Assembly (NCBI RefSeq): GCF_004363725.1 | Contig: NZ_SNZF01000016.1 | Coordinates: forward strand, 32,476 to 96,475 | Direction of reading: 5' to 3' | Origin: Aquamicrobium defluvii | GTDB taxonomy: Bacteria > Pseudomonadota > Alphaproteobacteria > Rhizobiales > Rhizobiaceae | DNA length: 64,000 nucleotides | Shown here: in pieces, positions 9,453-18,386 of the stretch | Position numbering within the stretch: position 1 is the first letter of the stretch | Layout of the letters: every line of letters begins with the position of its first letter | The notes under the pieces: generated by a model | What the model was told of the DNA's origin: nothing | Databases searched by the model: none | The model's input: the letters and a program-made list of their open reading frames with translations, nothing else | Program-made: the position numbers and the translations under genes

Positions 9453-11555
9453 CTATTCTTCCGTGAATGCCGAGCTGGCGATAAGCGAGTCGATAACGAT
9501 CTGAACCCAGAGCGCTTTGACCTGGTTTTCTACCTTAACCGCCGTTGTCATCGCATCCGCGTCGGTATCGAAGTGAGCCTGGAACTGCTGGGAGACATCG
9601 ACTCGGTATCCGCTGCCTTCGCCATACCTGTCTTGGCAGGCCTGCCAGAGGTCGCCTGCGTTGTTGAGGAGGTGCGGCGCGTAAAGCATCCGCCCGGCCA
9701 GAGCCACGCGCGAGAGCAATTCTTTACGCCATTCCTGGCTGTCCTCGCAGAGATTTTCCAGGAACTGTGCCACGTCTGCTAGGTGGCCGAAGTCGTCCTT
9801 CAGACCATTAACCGCCTCGTCGATGCGGACAAATATATCATTGGTGCGCAGGTTCACGTCGCGTCGAAGGCCCTGACCGAGAATATGGGCGGCGTTAAAT
9901 TGGGGCCAGTCGCCTCGGCGGCTAACGGAAGCCGCCACCGAACTCTGATGGGTGTTTTTGACCTCCGCCACGAGGTTCGACGCGGCCGGCCGCATCACGG
10001 GCGGCAGCTCAAGAAACCGCTCTGCGGCTTTGCGCATCGTCTCCGCAATAGTAGCACGCGCCTCGCGCGTCTTCGCAACGTCCGCGTTCGTTATCAGATT
10101 GTCCGCAGCCTCGACGTGACGGCCAATTCGCTCGACCTTTGCAGAGCGGATCGCGCCAATGCGATCGATCAACCATTCCCAGACATCTTGCGCGGATTCG
10201 CTGTCGACATGGAAAAAGTTAACCGGAACCGAGGGTAGCCCTTCCGTCGCGAATTGTTGCTCGATCTGACCCTGACGGATGGCATAACCCTCTTCCGTCG
10301 AGTCAGGCCGATTGCCCATGTCGTCAACAATCTTTAGAGCTTCATCATTACGCGGAAGCGCAAGCAAGCAAATCCGGTCGCCCTCAATCGCCCCCGTACC
10401 CGTATCCAAGGCATCTCGCATGATCGACAAGGGCACATTGCCGGGGGCGTCGGAGAAGGAGCAGCACAGTACGGTGACGGTGCGCTCGTCCTCGATGCGT
10501 CTCATCAAGTCAGCGCGTTGAGTTGTGCCTTCAACCCCTTTGGTGTCGATCACACTCAGCGCATAAGGTGTCTCCCTCAATGCGTCGAGCGGCAGCAGAA
10601 CCGTGATCCGTTCCGGAACTGAAAACTCGGGATGCTGCCCGTAATTGATGCGTGAGATGTTCTTGGACAGCCATTCCATGCTGTCCTCCGTATCCTTCGA
10701 AAGAATTATCTGTGTGCTGGTGCGCGTTTCCAGCTTCATTCGTGCGACGACCTCCGCGATCACGGCGTCGGCGTCATCCATGCGATCGATTAGTTCTTTC
10801 AGATGATCGACCGTGGTCGGCTTTTCGCCGGCTTTTCGCGCCCGCACCGTCACCCGACGGACGTCGGCCATGTTTCGAATAACTCGATCAAGCTCGCTGG
10901 GTAGACCGCCTTTGCCGGTTGCGATGCCATTAACGAGGTCGGAAACCAGCATCCGGATCTCGTCTTCAGTCATGCTGTCGACCGCTATTCCGTAAGCTGG
11001 CGCAATCTTGATTGCGACCTCGCACACGGTCATGCGGCCGCTACCGGTTGGAAAGACGCTAGTTTTCTTCTCACCGTCCGGAACGAGCAGGTTCGTTACG
11101 AATGAAAGAGCCGTGGTCTTGCCGACGCCGATCTCGCCGATGAACGCTATTCCATGTTCAGTATGGCGGACAAAGTCGACATCCGCCAACAGTCGCTTGC
11201 GAAGGTTGTTGAGCGGGTTTTGAAGAATAGGGTCGAAGTCACCGGACTTTTCAAACGCATCTAGCTTCTGAAGCCCCTGCTCGGCAGCCCAGATTGCCTC
11301 ACGCTCGGGGAGACGAAAGTCCGGGCGATCAAGATGCCGCCACCGACGTTCGAAAAACGCGATGATCTCCTTGGCCAACGATGTATCCAGTGCCTCAAGG
11401 TAGCGCTTTGCCATCTTCGCGTCAGCCGTTTCAGAAGCCTCTAAACGTGAAAGCACACTAGCGCTGACGCTGAGTTTGCTAGCAAGGTCGGCTTGCCGAA
11501 CCTTGGATTCATCACGCGCCATGCGCATGAGTCTGGTGGGGATTTGATCATCCAT
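9453..11555 (-). CDS. XRE helix-turn-helix fused to a dynamin-like P-loop GTPase
   Basis: I do not recognise a named family. From the ATG at 11555 the protein has 700 residues. An XRE-type HTH occupies about residues 9-55 (RQADLASKLSVSASVLSRLE in its centre). A P-loop NTPase follows: Walker A GEIGVGKTT near residue 140, a dynamin-like G2 region PTGSGRMTVCEV near 170, and Walker B/G3 VIDTKGVEG near 337. No clear NKxD G4 motif is seen. The last 250 residues are helical with no transmembrane segment. The ATG at 11555 has GAGG 8 bases upstream and is preferred to 11588. Dynamin-like GTPases occur in antiphage systems; here the fused HTH could sense or self-regulate. It stands as a single gene between two restriction-type loci, so a defence role is an inference from context. 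Confidence 0.7.
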   Translation of the reverse strand: MDDQIPTRLMRMARDESKVRQADLASKLSVSASVLSRLEASETADAKMAKRYLEALDTSLAKEIIAFFERRWRHLDRPDFRLPEREAIWAAEQGLQKLDAFEKSGDFDPILQNPLNNLRKRLLADVDFVRHTEHGIAFIGEIGVGKTTALSFVTNLLVPDGEKKTSVFPTGSGRMTVCEVAIKIAPAYGIAVDSMTEDEIRMLVSDLVNGIATGKGGLPSELDRVIRNMADVRRVTVRARKAGEKPTTVDHLKELIDRMDDADAVIAEVVARMKLETRTSTQIILSKDTEDSMEWLSKNISRINYGQHPEFSVPERITVLLPLDALRETPYALSVIDTKGVEGTTQRADLMRRIEDERTVTVLCCSFSDAPGNVPLSIMRDALDTGTGAIEGDRICLLALPRNDEALKIVDDMGNRPDSTEEGYAIRQGQIEQQFATEGLPSVPVNFFHVDSESAQDVWEWLIDRIGAIRSAKVERIGRHVEAADNLITNADVAKTREARATIAETMRKAAERFLELPPVMRPAASNLVAEVKNTHQSSVAASVSRRGDWPQFNAAHILGQGLRRDVNLRTNDIFVRIDEAVNGLKDDFGHLADVAQFLENLCEDSQEWRKELLSRVALAGRMLYAPHLLNNAGDLWQACQDRYGEGSGYRVDVSQQFQAHFDTDADAMTTAVKVENQVKALWVQIVIDSLIASSAFTEE

Positions 11556-11848
11556 TCGTAGAACCTCGGTGGCTTCAGGTGACGGCATTCATCTGTACCA
11601 TCGCCGAATGGAGACCGCAACCAGAAAATCTTTGGCTAGTGTGAGGTTGCAATCATAAATAAATGCAAATCGCGGCGGGTGCGAACGGTTCGATCCGACG
11701 CTGCATCGGTGTATGCCCGCCTCTGAGACGCTTTGGTCTGCCGAGATTGATCGCTTCGCGGACGACGATATTGTTTAAGCATCTGGTGGGCCGCAGGCCA
11801 CACCGCCTGAGCGTTGAACCGCGCCGGGTCTGCCGGAGTCTATTTCGT

Positions 11849-11977
11849 TTAAGTTATGCGGCCATGGCTGCTTCGTCCAATTTCACGGAGGCAGTAGCTC
11901 CAGCCTGGGATCGAAGTTTCGGCGATACGGGCGAGAACGTTGGCAAGCCATGCCTGTGGATCGATGTCGTTGAGCTT
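11849..11977 (-). pseudogene. Remnant of an IS66 TnpC C-terminus
   Basis: Reading the minus strand from 11977 gives KLNDIDPQAWLANVLARIAE, the characteristic C-terminal segment of IS66-family transposases, then about 20 unrelated residues and a stop at 11849. An in-frame stop sits just before KLND, so nothing functional remains. The rest of 11589-12039 has no gene that I can support; the 11589-11680 part should hold the promoter of the XRE-GTPase gene. Confidence 0.7.
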
Positions 11978-12039
11978 TTAACTGGCGGTTCCCCTTACAC
12001 GGCACCTTATCGGCGTAGTGTCGCCCGGTTGCGTCACGT

Positions 12040-12771
12040 TCAGGAAGCAACGTTGGATTCACCCACCCGCCCGCGGGCCCCATTAGGTTCCAAATCCGCC
12101 TTCGCAGGGGTAATCAGATAAAGTGCATGTATTATTGTGATCTGATGAGGACCGTCAGCTTGTAAGTGATCGCTCTCATGCACGTTGGCGAGCCTAATAT
12201 CGGACTTGGACTTGAATCCGTGAACGAGACCGTACTTCGCAATCAGGCGGGCATTCACGTTGCACGCTGTTAGATCGAGTGGCCCAGTTCTCTCCAAGCC
12301 TACCATGACCGCCCACGGATGGTTCGCGGCGTAGTCGCCAATCACGATGCGATCGACCCCCTCATCGACATACTCGCGATCGGTCCCGCGGTCATTCGCG
12401 TCCAGATATTTGCATTCGAGGCAGAGATAATCGCCCGTGCGACCAACTTGGCGTTGGAAGAGGATTCGAAGGTCCAGTCGCCGCAACACGGCAACGGCAC
12501 CGGTGTCGTCGGCAATAGGTAGCTCTGGTTGATGCGTGATGTCGTATCGAGGGGATCCTGGTGTTTCGTCTCTAGCGCGCTCAAAATCGAGAAAGAGTTG
12601 CCTTGTAAAACGAGGTTCATGAATACGGACATCACCAACGATCGTTACCGTCGCAGTTAGCGCCCGTTCAAGAGTCTGAAGGACGATCCTCAGGACTTGA
12701 GGACGTGCGCGGTAGAAGCTGTTAGGAAGAGCTTGTGTCCCTCCCGCCAAATGCTCACCTAGGACGCTCAC
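12040..12771 (-). CDS. Putative PD-(D/E)XK nuclease paired with the upstream methylase
   Basis: A 243-residue protein without a family name that I recognise. The arrangement RRLDLRILF (Asp about residue 100), then GDYLCLECKYL (Glu 119, Lys 121), followed by a helix with RIVIGDYAANHPWAVMVGLE, fits the beta-beta-alpha core of PD-(D/E)XK nucleases. Its ATG overlaps the stop of the methylase gene by 4 bp, so the two are made together. I infer that it is the cutting subunit of a restriction-like system whose methylase is the upstream gene. The N-terminal 90 residues and the tail after residue 170 show no motif. A structural prediction would test the fold. Confidence 0.6.
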   Translation of the reverse strand: MSVLGEHLAGGTQALPNSFYRARPQVLRIVLQTLERALTATVTIVGDVRIHEPRFTRQLFLDFERARDETPGSPRYDITHQPELPIADDTGAVAVLRRLDLRILFQRQVGRTGDYLCLECKYLDANDRGTDREYVDEGVDRIVIGDYAANHPWAVMVGLERTGPLDLTACNVNARLIAKYGLVHGFKSKSDIRLANVHESDHLQADGPHQITIIHALYLITPAKADLEPNGARGRVGESNVAS

Positions 12772-15700
12772 GCTACAGCGACCTCCGATATCGGGAATGT
12801 CGGATTCATAAGGTCGGCGACAATTCGGTCAGCATCTGATTGGCCGGCCGCCGGGGAGAAGCAACGATACTGTGACGGCTTCAGGATATAGACGGCCTGA
12901 CCAACATAGAGCCTCAGTGTTTTGGCAGGCTTTAGATATGGCAAATCCGTCCCGCCTAGTGCGTGAATTGGCGCGTCATCCAGTTCATCGAGTTCACCGG
13001 GCACGATGACTTGGAAGGTGGCTTCGCTTTTAAGAGTCAGCATGAACTTCATCACAACAATGTCGTGCGAGAGTTCCGTGTAGCGAGCGGGGACAAGAAC
13101 GTGATCGTCTGGCTCGCTGGCAAATGCGTTGAAAGCGAGGCAGAGATTCTCGGCGTAAATCTGAAGCTCGGGCCTCGTCGGAGGCACCTCCATGCTTCGA
13201 CGGGCCGCTTCGGTCTCGAAGAAGATTGCCCGCGTTCGTCGATCGGCATCGAGAAGCAGATTTCGATCGATCTCGCTCAGACCTAAAGCACTCTCTACGA
13301 TATGATCGATTGATTTAGATATCCGGGCGAGTGCCTTCACGTCCAACTCAACAGTCAGCTCGTCGAATGCATTGGCGAGTGCAGTGATGTCGGCAGCCGA
13401 CAACATCTCAAGGCGCGGCAACATTACGTTTTCTAGGTCGACCACCTCGATTTTTGTCTGTTTTATCCCAACCGTGCCGCCCATGAGCGCCAGTTGATAG
13501 GCCACCAGCCGAGAGTGCATGATAGCAGCAAATGCTTGCGCCAGTTCCGGAGGGCGACCGTGGAATGACACACCAACGAAGGAGGAGTTGTAGGCGATAT
13601 CGCGTTCATCGAAGACAGCCGTGTAACGACCGTGAAATGGCGCCCCTGTCAGCGAACCTTCGGGAAGTAGGACCAACGGTCCTTTAAACAATGCAGGCTC
13701 TCTCGATCGATTTACCCGCTTGTCCTCAAATAAGGGCAATTCCCTCGGCAGTCTGCCGCGTTTCACATCCCGAGCATTGGCTTGGGGAAGGCCAATGAGA
13801 TGCGCCGCTTCCATCGTTGTTCCGGCGCGATAGCCGCGACCAGCGGGAAGATCAGAGATTTCACACCAGGTATCAAATGCACTAACGCGGGAATTCCGCG
13901 TTAGACGGTCGAGAAACCAAACGTCCCTGTCATCCCCGAAGGTGGCCGCCTTTAACAAACCGCCCCGGCGTTTCAACTGATCAAGACCAACAACCTTGGG
14001 CGGGTCCGCAGGCAGCTCAAACACTCCAGTTCGATTGAATGTTGACGACCACGGAAAGTTTACGACCGAGATGGAGGCAGGATCGGAGGGTAGGCAGTTC
14101 GATAGAAACAGCATCGCTGGACCGGCAGCTCGCTTTTTGCGTCTGCTGTCGTCGTCGCCGCCTTCGTATTCTTGAAACAGGCGCGAAGTTCTGAGCTGAG
14201 AAAGATTTACCAGTGTCACATTCGGAAAGGCACGAAGCACGGAGTCGCGTGCAGCACTTGTCTTTGGCGCCAAACTGAAGAATGGCGTGGCCTTCATCAC
14301 CAATGCTATACGGGTGTCAGTGTGGCTCAGGTCCCGGCAACGCCAGAGGAAAGCCCAATCAGTTGAACGAGGCGGAACCGGCAACCCCGCCAGTCGAGAA
14401 TAGGTTGTTCCGGAACGTTCTGATCCCGTCTCACTGGTGGTTGGTTCGTCCGCGTTTTCGTCCGCGTCGGCTTCCGCCTCATCCCCGTCCTCGTCAGTCT
14501 CGCGCGCCAATTGACGGTCGGCGAGCTTTTCCGAAGCGCTGTAAGTCCATGGCGGATTCCCGACGATTATGTCAAAGCCTCGGGCGACGGAATCTGGAAA
14601 CAGACGGTTCTCCAAACCAGGCTCGAAGGTGCTGGTAGAGAACAAGACTCTGTCGTTGAGAGGATCAAAGCGCAGGCAAGCGAGAGCATCGATGCCCTGC
14701 GGCGGCGACGGATCAAGCTCCAGAATGGCTAGATATAAGCTAAAGGCCGCGACCGAGAGAGCAGCAGGGCTGACATCAACGCCGCGGATTTGGTGGAGCA
14801 GTGTTTCACGAATGAGTTCGCGGCTGAGTGCCTGCTCTTGAGCCCGCAGCCAAACCAAACGTCGCAGACTTTCCACCAAGAAAACGCCAGATCCACAGGC
14901 AGGGTCCAGCACCCGGGCATTTGCCTGGACGCCTTCAAATAGGGGATCGAGTACAAGGTCAACAAGATTGATGGGGGTATAATGGACGCCCAATTTCGGC
15001 GCACCATCAGTATCCGACATGTGAACGAACTTCTCGTAGATCGAGCTAATCAGCTCGACCGGAATTGCATCGAAACGAAAAGGAAACAGCCGACCTTGTC
15101 CATCCCGAATGTTGAAATGACCAAAGAAGTCCGCGAGCGGGGCCAAGTGGTCGGCCGATTGCCCGAGTTGTTCGCGTTCGCTGACCTCGTCTTCAATCGG
15201 AAAGAGGTCTCCGTTAAACGTCGTGCGTATCCACCGGAATAGGCTGTATGTATTGTCAAGGTTGGAGAGAATTTGGTGAAGCGTCGACGCCCCGAACTGT
15301 TCGGAGAGCTCGTTCTCGTTCAGATAGCCCCGGTGAAGAAGATATTGAAAGAAAACACATCGCCCCACGAGCTTCTGTGCAAGTGCCGGTCGCAGCCCTT
15401 TTGAGACAAGCGCGCCGAGAAGATAGCCAAGCTCGGATAAAAGCACATTGTCGATGCGCGTCCGTCGGTCGATCTTCCGCGCTAGGGCCGATTTCCAGAA
15501 GGATCCCATAGCAACGTGACGCCTGCCGCAGGCTGCTTCCACATCGTGCAGGGCGCCACCAAGTGCTTGGCTTAGCGGAAATTCAGCGAGTAGTGGCGGT
15601 ATTTTTCCATATTCTTCCGGTGGCTGATACGCATTGTACAATCGAACATATTGTGGCGTGGTAATCCAAAGCAGCGGCGCGACACCGAAGTTCCACGCGA

Positions 15701-15950
15701 CACGATGCCAATCGGCTTCGACTTCGTCAGATGCTTCGGCGGATTTGAAAAGTATGACCGGAGACGTTCCGACGCGGAAAACGGCGTCAGCGCCCAACCC
15801 GCCACGTTCTGATGACAGAATCGGTCCCAATCGGGCGGCATCACCTGGCGAGCTAGCGACATCGGTCGGAAGGACAAGCCCTTCAGACGGCGAGCCGTTT
15901 TCCGAAAGATAGCCGGCAGCAGTTAGAACTTCGATGGCAAAAGTTTTCAT
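12768..15950 (-). CDS. Large N6-adenine DNA methyltransferase (Eco57I/type IIG-like)
   Basis: A 1060-residue methylase. The N-terminal domain (PVILFKSAEASDEVE, WNFGVAPLLWITTPQ, VRLYNAY, residues 60-110) resembles the leading domain of IIG-type enzymes. The SAM site is LDPACGSGVFL (motif I, about 348-358), motif II follows at RGVDVSPAALS, and the catalytic motif IV is GNPPW at 464-468. A target-recognition region follows (about 640-860), then a helical tail. The start at 15950 is chosen because it makes an ATGA overlap with the upstream HTH gene; an in-frame ATG at 16070 would overlap that gene by 124 bases. An acidic stretch near residues 480-510 is probably a loop. The separate nuclease-like gene follows, so modification and cleavage appear split. 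Confidence 0.85.
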   Translation of the reverse strand: MKTFAIEVLTAAGYLSENGSPSEGLVLPTDVASSPGDAARLGPILSSERGGLGADAVFRVGTSPVILFKSAEASDEVEADWHRVAWNFGVAPLLWITTPQYVRLYNAYQPPEEYGKIPPLLAEFPLSQALGGALHDVEAACGRRHVAMGSFWKSALARKIDRRTRIDNVLLSELGYLLGALVSKGLRPALAQKLVGRCVFFQYLLHRGYLNENELSEQFGASTLHQILSNLDNTYSLFRWIRTTFNGDLFPIEDEVSEREQLGQSADHLAPLADFFGHFNIRDGQGRLFPFRFDAIPVELISSIYEKFVHMSDTDGAPKLGVHYTPINLVDLVLDPLFEGVQANARVLDPACGSGVFLVESLRRLVWLRAQEQALSRELIRETLLHQIRGVDVSPAALSVAAFSLYLAILELDPSPPQGIDALACLRFDPLNDRVLFSTSTFEPGLENRLFPDSVARGFDIIVGNPPWTYSASEKLADRQLARETDEDGDEAEADADENADEPTTSETGSERSGTTYSRLAGLPVPPRSTDWAFLWRCRDLSHTDTRIALVMKATPFFSLAPKTSAARDSVLRAFPNVTLVNLSQLRTSRLFQEYEGGDDDSRRKKRAAGPAMLFLSNCLPSDPASISVVNFPWSSTFNRTGVFELPADPPKVVGLDQLKRRGGLLKAATFGDDRDVWFLDRLTRNSRVSAFDTWCEISDLPAGRGYRAGTTMEAAHLIGLPQANARDVKRGRLPRELPLFEDKRVNRSREPALFKGPLVLLPEGSLTGAPFHGRYTAVFDERDIAYNSSFVGVSFHGRPPELAQAFAAIMHSRLVAYQLALMGGTVGIKQTKIEVVDLENVMLPRLEMLSAADITALANAFDELTVELDVKALARISKSIDHIVESALGLSEIDRNLLLDADRRTRAIFFETEAARRSMEVPPTRPELQIYAENLCLAFNAFASEPDDHVLVPARYTELSHDIVVMKFMLTLKSEATFQVIVPGELDELDDAPIHALGGTDLPYLKPAKTLRLYVGQAVYILKPSQYRCFSPAAGQSDADRIVADLMNPTFPISEVAVA

Positions 15951-16408
15951 CGAGATGCGCCCGTCGCTATCGCGGTCGGCGGAAACTGCAAATGTCCCTG
16001 CGTTTGCTCTGCCTCTGCTGCAACGAGCAAAGCTTGCAGGCGAGCCACAATCGGTGCGCAGGGTACGCAAATCGACGACACCGTCAGTGCTACGGCATTA
16101 ATGCTGGAAGCATCAACCAGGCGAATAGCATCAACTTCTACGATGACGATACAATTCTCTAAGGCCAGCCACGACCTACCGTGGCAGGTTTCGAAAAGCC
16201 GGTTCAGCCGTTCACCCACAACACCGACACGCAAGCCAAAATCTGTGACCAACCCGGCTAGGACGGCTATGGCAACAACGTCGCCAGGCGTGAATGTCGG
16301 AGCGTGGCCCCTGTGCTTCGTTAACGCGGGCACCGCGTCCCGCCAGACGCGAAAGGCATCTACTGATATGGAAAGAAGGTCTCGAATCTGGCTCTGAGTG
16401 TAGCGCAT
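15947..16408 (-). CDS. MerR-like helix-turn-helix protein heading the methylase operon
   Basis: A 153-residue protein. Its N-terminus reads MRYTQSQIRDLLSISVDAFR followed by VWRDAVPAL and a FTPGDVVAIAVLAGLV block, the layout of a MerR-type winged HTH (helix, turn, recognition helix, then a wing replaced by a helix). The C-terminal half has no recognised effector domain. It is linked to the methylase by an ATGA overlap. It may be a controller protein of the restriction-type operon or a specificity factor; only the HTH is visible. A 160-bp gap separates it from the end of gajB, so it probably has its own promoter around 16409-16500. Confidence 0.65.
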   Translation of the reverse strand: MRYTQSQIRDLLSISVDAFRVWRDAVPALTKHRGHAPTFTPGDVVAIAVLAGLVTDFGLRVGVVGERLNRLFETCHGRSWLALENCIVIVEVDAIRLVDASSINAVALTVSSICVPCAPIVARLQALLVAAEAEQTQGHLQFPPTAIATGASR

Positions 16409-16568
16409 GGCGCAACTTAGCGTGCTTCAGTTCCCCGATCAATCGGGGGTAAACCCCGATTTTGGTCTCCATATGTTCTTTTTCGCTCATAGCGCTGGGC
16501 TGCCAGGACGGGTAGAAGAGATTGGCCAGGTCTTAGACAGCCTGGGCTTCACGGGATGACAGTATAGG

Positions 16569-18386
16569 TTAGTCGCCCTCGGCCTCCTCCATTCGCGCTT
16601 CAAGCTCGTTCAGGAACGGCGAGCGGCCCCAATGCATTCGCCCGCGGCCGGTATCGACGTAACCGGAATACAGCATATGGATCTCGTCGCGTGCCCGAGT
16701 CAGTCCAACATAGAACAGCCGTCGGCTTTCGCGTCGCGCCGCCGGCAACTCGTTGCGCCACGGCAAACTACCCAAATCGAGCCCCACCATGATCACGACG
16801 TCATATTCGCAGCCCTTTGCCGAATGCAGCGTCAACAGATTGAGGTGGAGAGGTGACCCGTCGCGTCCACCGAGGCTCGCGAGATCCAGGTCGGCGAGCG
16901 GCCCGCCGACTGCGAGCGCGGCCGACATGCGCACCACCTGTTCGCGCTGATCCGCGAGGCTTGGCTCCGCCGCCGTCAGCGCATCGAGCATTCCCGCACG
17001 CAGCGCGCCGACGAAGTCCCGCGCCAACCCGGCGTCTGCCCGTAGTGACCAAAGAAGCCGGGTCAGCCGCTGGGCCTCGCCGCGGGCCTCGGCCTCTGCG
17101 AGACGGGTGCGGTGAAAGCCAAGCCAGCGATCCAGCAATCCGCGCAACTGTGGCCGGCCTGCGCGCCAACCGTCAGCACACCAGGCCGCGCAGTCCTCGA
17201 TCCAGCTTGTCAGCGCCACCTTGCGATATGGCGCAGCGGTATCGACGCGGATGAAGTCGAACCCCGCAGCGGCCACGGCCTCGGCAACCACATCTCCAGT
17301 GCGATAGTCTCGATAGAGGATAGCGATGTCGCCCAGTGTGCGGCCGGGTTTGGCCGCCAGCGCCGCCGGAATGATTTCGGCGGCAGCGTGTGCCGCTTGG
17401 CCCTCAAGGCCATCATCGCACTCGACAAACGCGATGACCGCCTCCCTATCCGGGTCGTTCGATATGTAACCGCGAGCCTCGCCAAGCACCATTTCAGAAG
17501 CGCTGACAATCCGGGAGGCTGAGCGATAATTAAGCTGAAGTTGGACGCGTTCGACATCGTCCCGCTCGGCCAGTTCCTGCAGCAGCGCTCCGTCGGCCCC
17601 CGTGAACCCATATATCGACTGATCGTAGTCTCCGACTGCAAAGAGACGGACGCCGCCCGCGAAAGCCATGCGCTTGACGATGCGGTGCAGCGCCACCCCA
17701 AGGTCCTGATATTCATCGACCGCCAGGACCGGGAATTTTGCCTGAAGCAAGGGGAGCACCCAGTCATGCTCCGACACGAGCCGCTGCCCAAAGATCACGA
17801 GATCGTCGAAATCGATCAGACCCATCCTACGCAGCTCGGCCTCATATTCCTCCGCCCACGCGGCCAGTGCCTCTCCGCTGGTCCAAGCAATCGAGTCCCG
17901 ATCGAGGATAGACCGCCTATGGCGTCCGAGATCCATCGGCTTGTTGGGATGCCCGACGCCGAAGAGCCGATCGCCTACCCGCTTCATTGCCTGATCGCTC
18001 TGCCGCTGCGTGGCGACGGCAAGCGGAAACGGCAAGGGGAGTTCGGCGAGACGGGCGTAGGGCATCAGAAGATGCCTCAGGCAGAAGCCGTGAACCGTGC
18101 CGATGAACAGGTTAGGCGCTTCGCGCAGCCCTAACCGTTCCAGCCGACGCGTCAGCTCGCGTGCGCATTCCTGACTATAGGTGATGCAGGCGGCTCCCCG
18201 CGGCGCGCGCACATCTTCTGCCATGATCCGGGCCAGCTTGAGCACCAGCGTCTTGGTCTTGCCGCTGCCTGGGCCTGCCAGGACGACGCAATGTCCGGTC
18301 GAATCGTAAGCCGCCTGCTGGCCCGGATTGCCCGCCAGATCGGCCGCCTGCGAAAGATAAGCTGCACTGACGCTACGAAACGGCAT
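16569..18386 (-). CDS. gajB: Gabija GajB, UvrD/Rep-type helicase
   Basis: A superfamily 1 DNA helicase with all the main motifs in order: Walker A AGPGSGKTKTLVLKL near residue 40, Walker B AVDEYQDLG, motif III VGDYDQSIYGFTGAD, motif IV LNYRSASRIVSASE, motif V LTLHSAKGCEYDVVIMVGLD, and motif VI YVGLTRARDEIHMLYSG. In Gabija the helicase senses DNA ends or nucleotide depletion and activates GajA to degrade DNA. The ATG at 18386 lies 14 bp inside the end of gajA (ATGCCGTTTCGTAG shares both frames), so the genes are tightly coupled. At 605 residues it is somewhat longer than Bacillus GajB. No lesion is seen. Confidence 0.9.
   Translation of the reverse strand: MPFRSVSAAYLSQAADLAGNPGQQAAYDSTGHCVVLAGPGSGKTKTLVLKLARIMAEDVRAPRGAACITYSQECARELTRRLERLGLREAPNLFIGTVHGFCLRHLLMPYARLAELPLPFPLAVATQRQSDQAMKRVGDRLFGVGHPNKPMDLGRHRRSILDRDSIAWTSGEALAAWAEEYEAELRRMGLIDFDDLVIFGQRLVSEHDWVLPLLQAKFPVLAVDEYQDLGVALHRIVKRMAFAGGVRLFAVGDYDQSIYGFTGADGALLQELAERDDVERVQLQLNYRSASRIVSASEMVLGEARGYISNDPDREAVIAFVECDDGLEGQAAHAAAEIIPAALAAKPGRTLGDIAILYRDYRTGDVVAEAVAAAGFDFIRVDTAAPYRKVALTSWIEDCAAWCADGWRAGRPQLRGLLDRWLGFHRTRLAEAEARGEAQRLTRLLWSLRADAGLARDFVGALRAGMLDALTAAEPSLADQREQVVRMSAALAVGGPLADLDLASLGGRDGSPLHLNLLTLHSAKGCEYDVVIMVGLDLGSLPWRNELPAARRESRRLFYVGLTRARDEIHMLYSGYVDTGRGRMHWGRSPFLNELEARMEEAEGD

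Noticed and set aside
11663..12121. Plus frame of 152 codons
   Set aside because: It runs antisense through an IS66 TnpC remnant and the end of the nuclease-like gene and has no ribosome site.
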